Source: Ilumatobacteraceae bacterium
GTDB taxonomy: Bacteria > Actinomycetota > Acidimicrobiia > Acidimicrobiales > Ilumatobacteraceae
Direction of reading: 5' to 3'
Length of the DNA: 8,834 nucleotides
Assembly: GCA_016463105.1 (NCBI GenBank)
Contig: JAEMRY010000025.1
Location: 8,949 to 17,782, forward strand
In this document: one piece after another, positions 1 to 7,643 of the stretch
Layout: each line of letters starts with the position of its first letter
How positions within the stretch are numbered: position 1 is the stretch's first letter
Notes under the pieces: generated by a model
The model's input: only the letters and a program-made list of their open reading frames with translations
Told to the model about the DNA's origin: nothing
The model's database searches: none
Position numbers and translations under genes: made by a program

Positions 1-961
1 CAAGTGGCGCACTGGTGCCCACGGCGATTCCTGCGCCGGTGACGAAAAAACCGTCATTGACTGAATGAAATAAAAACACAACGAACATTAGAGCTGGCAC
101 TGGCGCAAGGCCGTATCCCGCCATAAATAATGCTCCACAAATCATGCCGAAACTGCCGGCGCGATATGGGCCGACGCGTTGAACGAGTTTGCCACCAAAT
201 GGTCCGAGTAAGACAAGCGGCATCGCGAAAAGAGAAATTCCGAGATTTGCCATCCATGATTGAGCGCCCATGTCGTCCATCATCAGAACCCACAGCGAAT
301 CAAAAACACCGATCATGAAGAACAGCGCGACACCGATCAGAATGCCTGAGGCAATCGCGCGATTTTTGAGCAAGTCAATTGCGAATCGTTCGGTTGGGTG
401 ATGCTCTTTTGCCGCCTCTGGAATCTTGATGCGACTAATTAGCAATGCGAAGGCACTGATTAAAAGTGCCAGAAAAATAAATGGCCCAGGAATGCCAAAA
501 AGTTGAGCGAAGATAACTGAAACAATTGGACCAGCAGCAAACCCAGCAACTTCGAATGACAAGATACGACCAAGGTTGTGACCAAAGTTTTCTGGATCGG
601 CAACAATGATCACTCGTCGCAGAGCGGGCAAAGCAGCGCCGGCGCCCAAACCCATTATTGATCTTGAGATCAAAAGCGTGATGAAAGTTGTTCCAAACGC
701 CATGCCAAGACACCCGAGAACTTCAAGGCCCAATCCTAAAATGATGAGTCGGTGCGCACGACCGCGATCGGCAAGTGGGGCGATGCTTACTTGCCCAAGA
801 AACGATGTGAAGAAACCTATACCGACGATAAACCCGAGAGCCGATTCGGCAATGCCGAAAGTGTTACGAAAATCATCAAGCATCGTAAACATCACGCCAT
901 AACTGCTTGAAGACACACCCATCGCCAACAGCAACATCAAGACAATTCGCCGTTTATTCAC
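1..961 (-). CDS. MFS transporter, 3' end cut off by the window edge
   Basis: Polytopic inner-membrane protein of the major facilitator superfamily, probably moving a small solute or drug by proton coupling; the substrate cannot be told. The reading frame gives 320 codons before the window edge, from a GTG at 961-959; a TAG stop lies two codons upstream, so no earlier start is possible, and the next internal ATG is codon 8. Hydrophobic segments follow one another throughout (for example residues 7-27, 42-60, 72-92, 136-156, 160-176, 203-221, 239-254, 270-287). A motif-A-like loop with APLADRGR stands at 61-68, and its second-half counterpart (GPFGGKLVQRVG) at 253-264. A polar loop at about 178-198 separates the two six-helix halves, so roughly the last two helices are missing. 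The gene diverges from the aldehyde dehydrogenase gene. It has no Shine-Dalgarno; a TAGATT hexamer 6 nt before the GTG suggests a leaderless transcript. The family call is firm, the function is not. Confidence 0.88.
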   Translation of the reverse strand, partial: MNKRRIVLMLLLAMGVSSSSYGVMFTMLDDFRNTFGIAESALGFIVGIGFFTSFLGQVSIAPLADRGRAHRLIILGLGLEVLGCLGMAFGTTFITLLISRSIMGLGAGAALPALRRVIIVADPENFGHNLGRILSFEVAGFAAGPIVSVIFAQLFGIPGPFIFLALLISAFALLISRIKIPEAAKEHHPTERFAIDLLKNRAIASGILIGVALFFMIGVFDSLWVLMMDDMGAQSWMANLGISLFAMPLVLLGPFGGKLVQRVGPYRAGSFGMICGALFMAGYGLAPVPALMFVVFLFHSVNDGFFVTGAGIAVGTSAPL

Positions 962-967
962 CTGCTA

Positions 968-973
968 AATCTA
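968..973 (-). promoter_or_regulatory. Candidate -10 element of the MFS gene (leaderless)
   Basis: On the minus strand TAGATT (a TAnnnT match) ends 6 nt before the GTG start at 961, so transcription would begin at or next to the start codon. No good -35 hexamer is visible at 16-19 nt upstream, and there is no Shine-Dalgarno. The inference rests on spacing and on the known frequency of leaderless genes in Actinobacteria. Confidence 0.35.
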
Positions 974-1014
974 GCGTTTCAAACTCTGGGCGAGATTAGG
1001 TAAGACTGAACAGT

Positions 1015-2469
1015 ATGAAAAGTATCGCCCAAAAACTGGATGCAACGCATCCACTTGATTCATTTATTGGTGGCAAGTGGATTAGCCACAGCAAAAAAAT
1101 TGATGTAACTAATCCAGTTGATGGCTCGACCTTGGCACAAGTTTCATGCGCGGGTGTCGAAGATTGTTTGTCTGCTGTTGATGCTGCTCAGAATGCGTTT
1201 GCTTCGTGGAAGACGACTGCGCCACGGGCTCGAGCCGAAATATTACGCAAGAGTTATGAGTTGATGATCGCAGATCAAGAAAAACTTGCCCGCTTAATCA
1301 CAATGGAGAACGGCAAAGTCTTAAGTGACGCCCGCGCCGAAGTTGCGTATGCAGCCGAATTTTTTCGTTGGTTCAGCGAAGAGGCAGTGCGCATTGATGG
1401 CGACTATCGACGAGCGCCAGGTGGCGCCAACTGGTTAATGGTTTCACGCCAACCAGTTGGAGTAGCACTGCTCGCAACCCCATGGAACTTTCCAGCGGCA
1501 ATGGCGACTCGAAAAATTGGTCCAGCCTTGGCGGCTGGTTGCACCGTTGTTTTGAAACCTGCAAGTGACACACCACTGACCGCACTAGCAATCGCCGAGA
1601 TCATGCATCGCGCTGGTGTGCCCGATGGTGTCGTCAATGTAGTCGTACCTAATCCATCTGGGCCAGCCGTTAGTGCGATGTTGAAATCAGACAAGGTTCG
1701 CAAACTTTCATTCACTGGTTCAACACAAGTTGGCGCAGTATTACTTGCGCAGGCCGCAGAAAAAATCATCAACTGCACAATGGAGCTCGGTGGCAACGCG
1801 CCGTTTGTCGTTTTTGATGATGCCGATATTGTCAGCGCGATAGATGGTGCGATGTTGGCAAAAATGCGTAATGGTGGCGCCGCCTGCACAGCAGCCAACA
1901 GGTTCTTCGTTCATGAAAAAATTTATGATGCATTTGCTGATGGGCTGACAGCACGGATGAGTTCGCTAGTTCTTGGCAACGGGCTTGATGCCACAACAAC
2001 AGTCGGGCCATTAGTTTCAAAATCGCAGCAGCAGCGAGTTGCTGAACTAGTCGATAGTGCAAAAAATGCAGGCGCCAAAATCGCTTGTGGTGGGAGCGCA
2101 GCAACCGACGGTTCTTTCGGATATCAACCGACTGTGTTAACCGATGTTGCGTTCAACGCGCCAATTTTGAACGAAGAAATTTTCGGACCAGTCGCACCAT
2201 TGGTTCGGTTTAAAGATTCAGATGATATTTTATCGCACTCGAATAATGTCGAACATGGACTCGTTTCATATGTTTACACTCGTGATCTTGGGCGTGGCAT
2301 GCGGTTTGCTGAAGCACTCGAATCTGGAATGGTCGGACTAAATCGCGGGCTTGTGTCTGACCCGGCGGCACCCTTTGGTGGTGTCAAAGCATCTGGTCTT
2401 GGTCGTGAAGGTGCACACGATGGACTTTTGGCGTTTCTTGAAACTAAATACGTTGCCGGAAACTGGTAA
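1015..2469 (+). CDS. gabD: NAD(P)-dependent succinate-semialdehyde dehydrogenase-like aldehyde dehydrogenase
   Basis: Cytosolic aldehyde dehydrogenase that most likely oxidises succinate semialdehyde to succinate with NAD(P)+, feeding the TCA cycle. The 484 residues match the usual length for GabD. Visible landmarks: the PWNF motif with oxyanion Asn158; cofactor-binding Lys181 in LKPAS; the Rossmann FTGSTQVG segment near residue 233; general-base Glu257 in MELGG; catalytic Cys291 in GAACTAANR; EEIFGPVAP in the C-terminal half; and the closing APFGGVKASGLGREG typical of the succinate-semialdehyde subgroup. All catalytic residues are present. The ATG at 1015 is the first start in frame that gives a family-like N-terminus, with no good Shine-Dalgarno. 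No transaminase (gabT) or permease for GABA lies beside it, so the substrate could be another semialdehyde. The gene ends 3 bp from the convergent DoxX-like gene. The family is certain; the substrate is inferred from similarity of the motifs. Confidence 0.9.
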   Translation: MKSIAQKLDATHPLDSFIGGKWISHSKKIDVTNPVDGSTLAQVSCAGVEDCLSAVDAAQNAFASWKTTAPRARAEILRKSYELMIADQEKLARLITMENGKVLSDARAEVAYAAEFFRWFSEEAVRIDGDYRRAPGGANWLMVSRQPVGVALLATPWNFPAAMATRKIGPALAAGCTVVLKPASDTPLTALAIAEIMHRAGVPDGVVNVVVPNPSGPAVSAMLKSDKVRKLSFTGSTQVGAVLLAQAAEKIINCTMELGGNAPFVVFDDADIVSAIDGAMLAKMRNGGAACTAANRFFVHEKIYDAFADGLTARMSSLVLGNGLDATTTVGPLVSKSQQQRVAELVDSAKNAGAKIACGGSAATDGSFGYQPTVLTDVAFNAPILNEEIFGPVAPLVRFKDSDDILSHSNNVEHGLVSYVYTRDLGRGMRFAEALESGMVGLNRGLVSDPAAPFGGVKASGLGREGAHDGLLAFLETKYVAGNW

Positions 2470-2472
2470 AAA

Positions 2473-2856
2473 TTATTCTCGTGATGTTTTGCGAGCAATG
2501 TTTAACGCCCACAAGATGAGCGGAATCTGAAACGGCAATCGTAAGTAAGCGATGAGTTGTTGCGAAAATTCTCGATCGCGCCAGTCGTAAGCCATATAAA
2601 TATTTCCTGGATAGACGACAAGAAAAATAATTACTGCAGCCCATGCGCAGTAGTGGCGAGTGCTCTGTTTGAATAAGCCGAGACCGATCAGAAGTTCGCC
2701 GAGACCAGTGATCAGCACGTAAAACCTCGCGGATCCTGGCAGCCAAGGTGGCACAAGTTGGTCAAAGTTACCAGGCACCACGAAGTGCATGAGACCAGTA
2801 AAAGTAAGAAAACCGGCAAGGCTTAAAACAGTTATTCGATTAAGTGGCTTTGTCAT
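2473..2856 (-). CDS. Small DoxX-like four-helix membrane protein
   Basis: A 127-residue integral membrane protein with four hydrophobic helices at about 8-28, 44-62, 68-86 and 104-120. The pattern LTFTGLMHFVVPGNFDQLVP near the N-terminus, then YVLITGLGELLIGLGL, VYPGNIYMA and a closing RLPFQIPLILWAL are characteristic of DoxX-like proteins. Family members have been linked to thiosulfate:quinone oxidoreductase subunits and to redox-stress complexes, but most have no known role and none can be assigned here. Start is the ATG at 2856-2854; no in-frame alternative lies just upstream and no Shine-Dalgarno is visible. Its stop lies 3 bp from the stop of the convergent aldehyde dehydrogenase, and its start diverges across 66 bp from the Nudix-like gene. 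Confidence 0.85.
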   Translation of the reverse strand: MTKPLNRITVLSLAGFLTFTGLMHFVVPGNFDQLVPPWLPGSARFYVLITGLGELLIGLGLFKQSTRHYCAWAAVIIFLVVYPGNIYMAYDWRDREFSQQLIAYLRLPFQIPLILWALNIARKTSRE

Positions 2857-2909
2857 CCATGCATCATGCCACGAGAGTGACTCATAATCTGAAACAATGA
2901 TTAACGACT

Positions 2910-2916
2910 AAGGAGA
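2910..2916 (+). promoter_or_regulatory. Strong Shine-Dalgarno supporting a TTG start
   Basis: AAGGAGA is followed by 6 nt and then TTG at 2923. It is the best ribosome-binding site in the window and fixes the start of the Nudix-like gene at a rare initiation codon rather than at a later ATG (the next in-frame Met is residue 47). Confidence 0.85.
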
Positions 2917-2922
2917 ATTATC

Positions 2923-3459
2923 TTGGGTGAAATCACAGACACACGAACAAATTGGTTAGATCCAAATCAGCTCGAACTAGTGCGTGGTCAAGTTCCACTC
3001 GTATATATAGACGCGATACCTGTTCGGGTTAATGAACTCGGCGTAGTTACGCATGTCGGAATGTTGCTTCGCCAAGCCCCTGATGGCTCAATTTCGCGAA
3101 CAATTGTCTCTGGTCGTGTGTTGCTTAACGAGCGGATTCGTGAAGCGTTATTGCGTCACCTCGAAAAAGACCTTGGTCCGATGGCTTTGCCGAATATTCC
3201 ACCAGAGCCTGCGCCATTCACGATCGTTGAATATTTCACGGATCCAGAGATAAGTGGCTTTCATGATCCGCGACATCATGCGGTGAGCCTCGCATTCGTT
3301 GTGCCCGTATCGGGTGACTGTCAACCGTCGCAACAAGCTCTCGACCTTGGGTGGTATACCCCAGAGCAGGCCAATAGTGATCAGATGCGACTTGAGATGA
3401 CCAGTGGTCATGACCGTTTAATTCGACTTGCCTTGGCCTCGGTCGGAGTGCTGCCTTAG
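2923..3459 (+). CDS. DUF4916-type Nudix-like protein with degenerate Nudix box
   Basis: A 178-residue soluble protein resembling the DUF4916 group of Nudix-fold proteins found mostly in Actinobacteria. The visible order is an N-terminal WLDPNQLELVRGQVPLV segment (11-27), a strand with DAIPVRV (30-36), the VSGRVLLNE turn (62-70), a Nudix-box helix (71-85) and a late DPRHHAVSLAFVVPV strand around 115-130. The box reads Gly64-x5-Glu70-x7-Arg78, but the REUxEExG core has become R-H-L-E-K-D-L-G (78-85). The first core Glu is thus His79, and the EE pair that carries Mg2+ in active hydrolases is Lys82-Asp83. Hydrolysis of a nucleoside diphosphate derivative is therefore uncertain; binding or an altered chemistry is possible. 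The TTG start is chosen because of the AAGGAGA site 6 nt upstream. It lies 42 bp before the Fpg/Nei-like gene on the same strand. Family call good, substrate unknown. Confidence 0.82.
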   Translation: MGEITDTRTNWLDPNQLELVRGQVPLVYIDAIPVRVNELGVVTHVGMLLRQAPDGSISRTIVSGRVLLNERIREALLRHLEKDLGPMALPNIPPEPAPFTIVEYFTDPEISGFHDPRHHAVSLAFVVPVSGDCQPSQQALDLGWYTPEQANSDQMRLEMTSGHDRLIRLALASVGVLP

Positions 3460-3467
3460 AAAAACCT

Positions 3468-3482
3468 AACCCAGCATGGGTT
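3468..3482 (+). terminator. Short hairpin after the Nudix-like gene, possible weak terminator
   Basis: AACCCA (3468-3473) and TGGGTT (3477-3482) form a perfect 6-bp stem with a GCA loop, beginning 9 bases after the stop codon. An A-run lies on the 5' side, while the downstream T-tract is poor (TATCACTTATT). It may attenuate read-through into the next gene, but the stem is short and it could equally be chance. Confidence 0.35.
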
Positions 3483-3489
3483 TATCACT

Positions 3490-3495
3490 TATTGT
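3490..3495 (+). promoter_or_regulatory. Candidate -10 element of the Fpg/Nei-like gene
   Basis: TATTGT (a TAnnnT match) ends 6 nt before the ATG at 3502, the spacing expected for a leaderless actinobacterial transcript. No Shine-Dalgarno precedes either the GTG at 3496 or the ATG at 3502. No convincing -35 is seen. This spacing is one reason to prefer the ATG. Confidence 0.3.
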
Positions 3496-3501
3496 GTGAA
3501 C

Positions 3502-4371
3502 ATGCGGTTTACTTCAGTGCAACATAATGCGTCTGCATTAAGAATTGCATTGATCGGTCACCAGATGGTGCATTTTGAAACAACTGAATCAATTGTTTTG
3601 AGTCCTCAGATTGGTCGAATGATCGAAGAAGTTCGTGTTGAAGCTCGCAGCATTGAAATTATTTGGGATGACGGTCTCGCACTGACAACTACCATGCGCA
3701 GAAAAGGATCTTGGCATATTTGTCGAGCAGGCGACAATCAAATAAAGAGAAAAAAATCTGCTCAAGTCGTAATCGGATTATCTGACTTATCAGTAATTTG
3801 TTGTGGTGCATCTGAAGTCGAGACACATCACGATTTTGATCCACACCGTCATCCGATTCTCGGTCGACAGGGCCCAGATTTATCGGATGCAGATGTCAAC
3901 TTAGATGAATGTGTTGACAGAATGCTGCGCTACGAAGATGCAGATGCGACGATCGCCGAAGTGTTGCTTGACCAACGAGTGCTGCGTGGAGTTGGCAATG
4001 TTTATCGATGTGAGTTGCTTTGGGCATGTGAATTACATCCGTGGGCCAAAGTAAGTTCGTTAAGCCGTGACGAATGTCGAGAACTTGTGTCGCTTGCCGC
4101 CGGAGCGATACTTGAAAAGCCGCAACATGTCGCAACAGAACTTGCTGTTTATGGTCGCCACGGAAAAACTTGTGCCAGGTGCAACGGTTTAATTCGAGTT
4201 ACTCATCACGGCGAAGCAAACCGTGTGCTTTATTGGTGCGCTGATTGCCAAGTTCGACATGCTGGCACAAGTTCGAGTCGTTATGTAACAGAGCACGACA
4301 CGCCGCCAGGCGTGCATCCTGCAGAACACATTTATCTTTCGGAGTTAGCGCAAGCTCGCAAATCAGTTTGA
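3502..4371 (+). CDS. Fpg/Nei-family DNA glycosylase homologue lacking the catalytic N-terminus
   Basis: A 289-residue protein with the Fpg/Nei fold (oxidised-base excision and AP lyase in active members). Numbering is from the ATG at 3502; a GTG at 3496 would add two residues. The N-terminal domain is recognisable through WDDGLALTTTMRRKGSW (55-71). The helix-two-turn-helix, with VLRGVGNVYRCELLW at about 160-174, is well kept. A C-terminal zinc finger has Cys224-x2-Cys227 and Cys246-x2-Cys249, with the finger Arg241 retained. Active Nei proteins begin Met-Pro-Glu, where Pro2 is the nucleophile; here the start reads MRFTSVQHN with neither residue. The position of the hairpin Lys (usual SRGKHL context) holds Arg49 in EARSIEI. 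The usual HTHLRMDGSW reads TTTMRRKGSW. No other frame just upstream encodes a missing MPEG-type start. A tail of about 38 residues follows the finger. DNA binding seems likely, base excision doubtful. The 3' end overlaps the convergent ABC permease gene by 9 bp. Confidence 0.85.
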   Translation: MRFTSVQHNASALRIALIGHQMVHFETTESIVLSPQIGRMIEEVRVEARSIEIIWDDGLALTTTMRRKGSWHICRAGDNQIKRKKSAQVVIGLSDLSVICCGASEVETHHDFDPHRHPILGRQGPDLSDADVNLDECVDRMLRYEDADATIAEVLLDQRVLRGVGNVYRCELLWACELHPWAKVSSLSRDECRELVSLAAGAILEKPQHVATELAVYGRHGKTCARCNGLIRVTHHGEANRVLYWCADCQVRHAGTSSSRYVTEHDTPPGVHPAEHIYLSELAQARKSV

Positions 4372-6891
4372 GGCAATTGAAGAAATAATGTTCGTGCGTG
4401 TAGCGCGCCATGCAGGAAACACCGCAGCAAGTACGCCAATAATAAATGACCCGATCAAAATAAAGATGGTGCTGGTGATTGGCAGAGTGAAACCACTGAT
4501 GCCCGATTCATTGAGTGAAATCACGATCACGACACCGGTGACGATGCCCAGAACTACGCCAGTTACGGCGCCAAATAGCGATGTGATGACGCTTTCCCAA
4601 CGAACCATGGTGCGAACTTGCGAACGAGTCATGCCGACTGCGCGCAGTAAACCGATTTCGTGTTTGCGTTCGAAGACAGAAAGCAACAGCGTGATGATGA
4701 TGCCGACAATCGCGATAACCACTGACAAAAATAGCAATCCATAAATAAGAGCGAGAAATTGATTGACTTGTGCTGCCTGTGAGTCGATATATTCGTCGCG
4801 ACTTTCGAGTGTGCCAACACCCAAATCGGCACTAATTGCAGAAATAGCTTTGCGCGCATTTTTGTCACTTACATCGGCGACGGTGCTGATATAGATGAAA
4901 CTGTCGAACAATGGCGTGGCCGTTCCTTCAAAAAGTTCTCGACTCACGGCATAGTTGCCATACGCGTCTTTGTATGTGCCGGCAACCTTAAGTTGCAGCG
5001 TTCGACCATCTACGAGGGTGACTTGCACAGTTGAACCAATAGGAAGATTTTTTTCGATCGCCTTGTCTTGCTCAAGCAAAATCTCGTCTTTGCCTAAATC
5101 TGATTGACGACCGTCAATCATTTCTAAGTCGTAAAGTCCTTCCGCAGTTTTTGGATTAAAAACCAAAACAAACGGTGACTCATCGCCAACTTTGGCCGGA
5201 ATAAAACCGACTCCAGTTGCTGTTGCTACTTCTGGTAGTTGATCAATTTTGTCGGTGACACTTATCGGTATTCCGCCAAAGCCACGACTGTTGACACTGA
5301 GCGCGTAGTCGCCACGAAATGAACTGCCGATGCTTTCGCGAATTTCGCCCTTGATGCTCGCGGCAAGTGCAGTGAATGACGTAACCAGTGCGACACCAAT
5401 TAGTACTGGGGCTGCAGTGCGGGCGGTGCGCTTCGGGTTACGTGCTGCATTTTGTTGTGACATCGTGCCTGTGACACCGCGAATTTTTGAGACTGGTTTG
5501 CCGAGCAGCATCGCCACTGGTCTTGAAATTGCTGGTCCAAGCACCAGCACGCCAGCAAAAACTGCGAGCACACCAACGCCGAGAATTTTGACATCAGCAC
5601 CGTTCACTGATGCAACAAGGGCGATAACTCCGAGAATCAGAAAGATCAACCCAATGATCACTCGTCGAGTCAGACGCGTGACCACATCAAGTGCGGTCTC
5701 ACGCATCGCTGCAAGTGGTGGCACGCGTCCCGAACGTAACGCAGGAAGAATTGCAGAAAGTGTGGTGATAATCGTGCCGATCAGCACTGTCGAGACAATC
5801 GCACTCATATTTATAGTCAGACCAGATGTTGGGATTTCAAGACCGATTGCGTTTAATAGTGCACTTAAGGCTTGAGATAGACCGATGCCGACAACGAAAC
5901 CGAGAATTGAACCCAGCAAGCCAACGACGACTGCTTCAACTATCAATGAGTTCGTAACTTGTCGACGACTTGCACCGATCGCTCGAAGCAGTGCACTCTC
6001 ACGCTGGCGCTGCGCTGCAGTGATTGAAAAAACATTGTAAATAACGAAGCAACCGATACCCAGTGCGATAAATGAGAATGCGGTCAAAAATGTGGTGAGA
6101 AAACCCAGAACTTTTTTAATTTGACTTGTTGTCTCTTCGGTAATTTCTGCACCAGTCAAAGTTTCAAGTTTGTCGCTGGGCAATAGTGCAGAGTTGATTG
6201 CTTTTGCTAGTTCTTCATCGCTGAGTGTGCCATCGCCTTGAACCAGAAAGGCATCAACAAAACCAGGCTTGAGCAAAAACTCTGAAGCAGTCGGTTGATC
6301 AAATAGTGCAAATGTTGCACCGCCTGGCGAAGAGACGTCGCCGTAGTTGGCGATTCCGACGAGTGAAAATTCGCGTGTGCCTGAGAGTGCGTTCACGCGC
6401 ACGCTGTCTCCGATTACAAATTTTCCGGCTTCTGCAGTTTTACGGTCGAGCATCATTTCTTTAGCGCCCATTGGAAGTCGGCCGCTTTCAACTATCCATA
6501 AACCTGCTGCGCTTGAAGATGCAATTCCGCCAAATGTTGGTGGCCCTTGATCTTCGCCCAAAGGTTTGCCATCTTTGCCGATGACCCGGGCGTAACTTTG
6601 CATGTCACCAACTGCTGCGCTTACGCCGTCAACTTTAAGAATGATCTCGAGTGCCGAGACTGGTGACGGTGCACGTACCTCACCAAAGCCGGTGTCAACT
6701 GAATTGGTCGACCGAACATAAGCATCGACATCGCGAAATATATCTGTAAATAGTCGATCAAAAGTGCTGTTAATCGTTGCCGAAAAAATTGAGGTGCCAG
6801 CCAAAAATGAAGTGCCGAGAATAATCGCCAAAGAGGTCAGCAACAATCGGCCTTTGCGAGCCAGCGTCATTTTTAACGAGAGTCGAAACAT
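4363..6891 (-). CDS. FtsX/MacB-type ABC transporter permease, duplicated ten-helix form
   Basis: An 842-residue membrane component of an ABC system working with the ATPase encoded 14 bp upstream. The architecture is an internal duplication: TM1 at about 16-40, a large extracytoplasmic domain (41-260), TM2-4 (264-290, 316-348, 363-386), a central pair TM5-6 (409-428, 435-455), TM7 (492-513), a second extracytoplasmic domain (514-708) and TM8-10 (711-739, 765-792, 803-826). Cytoplasmic coupling segments follow TM2 and TM8: RESALLRAIGASRRQV (297-312) and RKHEIGLLRAVGMTRSQV (742-759). MacB itself has only four helices, so this is the longer form common in Gram-positive and actinobacterial genomes. 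Known relatives export lipoproteins, peptides or antibiotics, or pass mechanical force to cell-wall enzymes; nothing here fixes the substrate. Start is the ATG at 6891, with no clear Shine-Dalgarno, so translation may be coupled to the ATPase. The gene is intact. Confidence 0.93.
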   Translation of the reverse strand: MFRLSLKMTLARKGRLLLTSLAIILGTSFLAGTSIFSATINSTFDRLFTDIFRDVDAYVRSTNSVDTGFGEVRAPSPVSALEIILKVDGVSAAVGDMQSYARVIGKDGKPLGEDQGPPTFGGIASSSAAGLWIVESGRLPMGAKEMMLDRKTAEAGKFVIGDSVRVNALSGTREFSLVGIANYGDVSSPGGATFALFDQPTASEFLLKPGFVDAFLVQGDGTLSDEELAKAINSALLPSDKLETLTGAEITEETTSQIKKVLGFLTTFLTAFSFIALGIGCFVIYNVFSITAAQRQRESALLRAIGASRRQVTNSLIVEAVVVGLLGSILGFVVGIGLSQALSALLNAIGLEIPTSGLTINMSAIVSTVLIGTIITTLSAILPALRSGRVPPLAAMRETALDVVTRLTRRVIIGLIFLILGVIALVASVNGADVKILGVGVLAVFAGVLVLGPAISRPVAMLLGKPVSKIRGVTGTMSQQNAARNPKRTARTAAPVLIGVALVTSFTALAASIKGEIRESIGSSFRGDYALSVNSRGFGGIPISVTDKIDQLPEVATATGVGFIPAKVGDESPFVLVFNPKTAEGLYDLEMIDGRQSDLGKDEILLEQDKAIEKNLPIGSTVQVTLVDGRTLQLKVAGTYKDAYGNYAVSRELFEGTATPLFDSFIYISTVADVSDKNARKAISAISADLGVGTLESRDEYIDSQAAQVNQFLALIYGLLFLSVVIAIVGIIITLLLSVFERKHEIGLLRAVGMTRSQVRTMVRWESVITSLFGAVTGVVLGIVTGVVIVISLNESGISGFTLPITSTIFILIGSFIIGVLAAVFPAWRATRTNIISSIASN

Positions 6892-6905
6892 TTTGTTTGG
6901 GCTAA

Positions 6906-7640
6906 CTATTCGCCGAGATGTTTGAGATAGTCGAGAACTTTGTCAGGCGTCGGTTGAGTCATCTCACCGGCGATCTTGCCATCTGCGAGAAACACGATGT
7001 GATCGGCATAACTTGCCGAGACTGCATCGTGGGTGACCATGACGATTGTTTGTTTCAAGTCGGTAACCGCGCGACGCATGAATTTGAGAATGTCAGAGCC
7101 TGACTTTGAGTCGAGGTTGCCAGTTGGCTCATCTGCAAAAATAATTTCAGGTTGTGTTGCAAGCGCACGGGCCACGGCGACTCGTTGTTGTTGTCCGCCA
7201 GATAGTTCGCTCGGGCGATGGTTAAGTCGGTCATTGAGCGAAATCGTGTCGATTACTTGTTTGATCCATGCTTCATCGCCCAATTTTTTGCCCAGAGACA
7301 GTGGCAGGGTGATGTTCTCGTAGGCATTTAATGTCGGAATCAAGTTGAAACTCTGAAATACAAAACCAACTTTTTCGCGGCGCAGTTTCGTGATTTCTTT
7401 GTCGCTCAACTCTGACAAGTCTGTTTCGCCGATAAAAACTTTGCCAGATGTCAGTGCGTCAAGGCCGGCGACGCAGTGCATCAGCGTCGACTTACCCGAA
7501 CCGCTTGGTCCCATGATTGCGCTGAACTTGCCGCGCTCAAAACTAACGCTGACGTTGTCTAAGGCTCTGACTTCGTTTTCGCCACTGCCATAGATTTTTG
7601 ATGCTGATTCAGCTCGCGCTGCAATATTTGTGCTGTTCAT
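6906..7640 (-). CDS. ABC transporter ATP-binding protein, LolD/MacB type
   Basis: A 244-residue cytoplasmic ATPase that should form a homodimer driving the FtsX-type permease downstream. All motifs are present: Walker A GPSGSGKST (44-52) with Lys50, Q-loop Gln96 in VFQSFNLIP, signature LSGGQ (146-150), Walker B IIFADEP with Asp170 and Glu171, D-loop SGNLD-equivalent GNLDS (174-178), and H-loop His204 in VTHD. The VFQSFNLIPTLNAYENI and EPTGNLDSKSG wording is typical of the LolD/MacB/FtsE-like group. The start ATG at 7640 lacks a Shine-Dalgarno, and a TAGAAT hexamer lies 8 nt upstream. The 14-bp gap to the permease gene argues for one transcript. The peroxiredoxin gene ends 31 bp upstream on the same strand. 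Confidence 0.95.
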   Translation of the reverse strand: MNSTNIAARAESASKIYGSGENEVRALDNVSVSFERGKFSAIMGPSGSGKSTLMHCVAGLDALTSGKVFIGETDLSELSDKEITKLRREKVGFVFQSFNLIPTLNAYENITLPLSLGKKLGDEAWIKQVIDTISLNDRLNHRPSELSGGQQQRVAVARALATQPEIIFADEPTGNLDSKSGSDILKFMRRAVTDLKQTIVMVTHDAVSASYADHIVFLADGKIAGEMTQPTPDKVLDYLKHLGE

Positions 7641-7643
7641 GAC

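Noticed and set aside
1404..1898. A 164-codon minus-strand open frame
   Set aside because: It is antisense to the conserved core of the aldehyde dehydrogenase, including its catalytic Cys and Glu region, with no ribosome-binding site or domain.
3475..3498. ATG at 3475 in another frame as a possible true start of the Fpg/Nei-like protein
   Set aside because: It meets a stop after seven codons and does not encode an MPEG-like N-terminus, so a simple frameshift near the start does not explain the missing catalytic residues.
4388..4744. A 118-codon plus-strand open frame just after the Fpg/Nei-like gene
   Set aside because: It is fully antisense to the last helices of the permease and has a Met/Thr-rich composition expected from the opposite strand of membrane-protein codons.
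5330..5875. A 181-codon plus-strand open frame
   Set aside because: It lies wholly antisense to the well-supported ABC permease, has a low-complexity Ala/Thr/Ile/Arg composition and no recognisable domain; it is a shadow of that gene.
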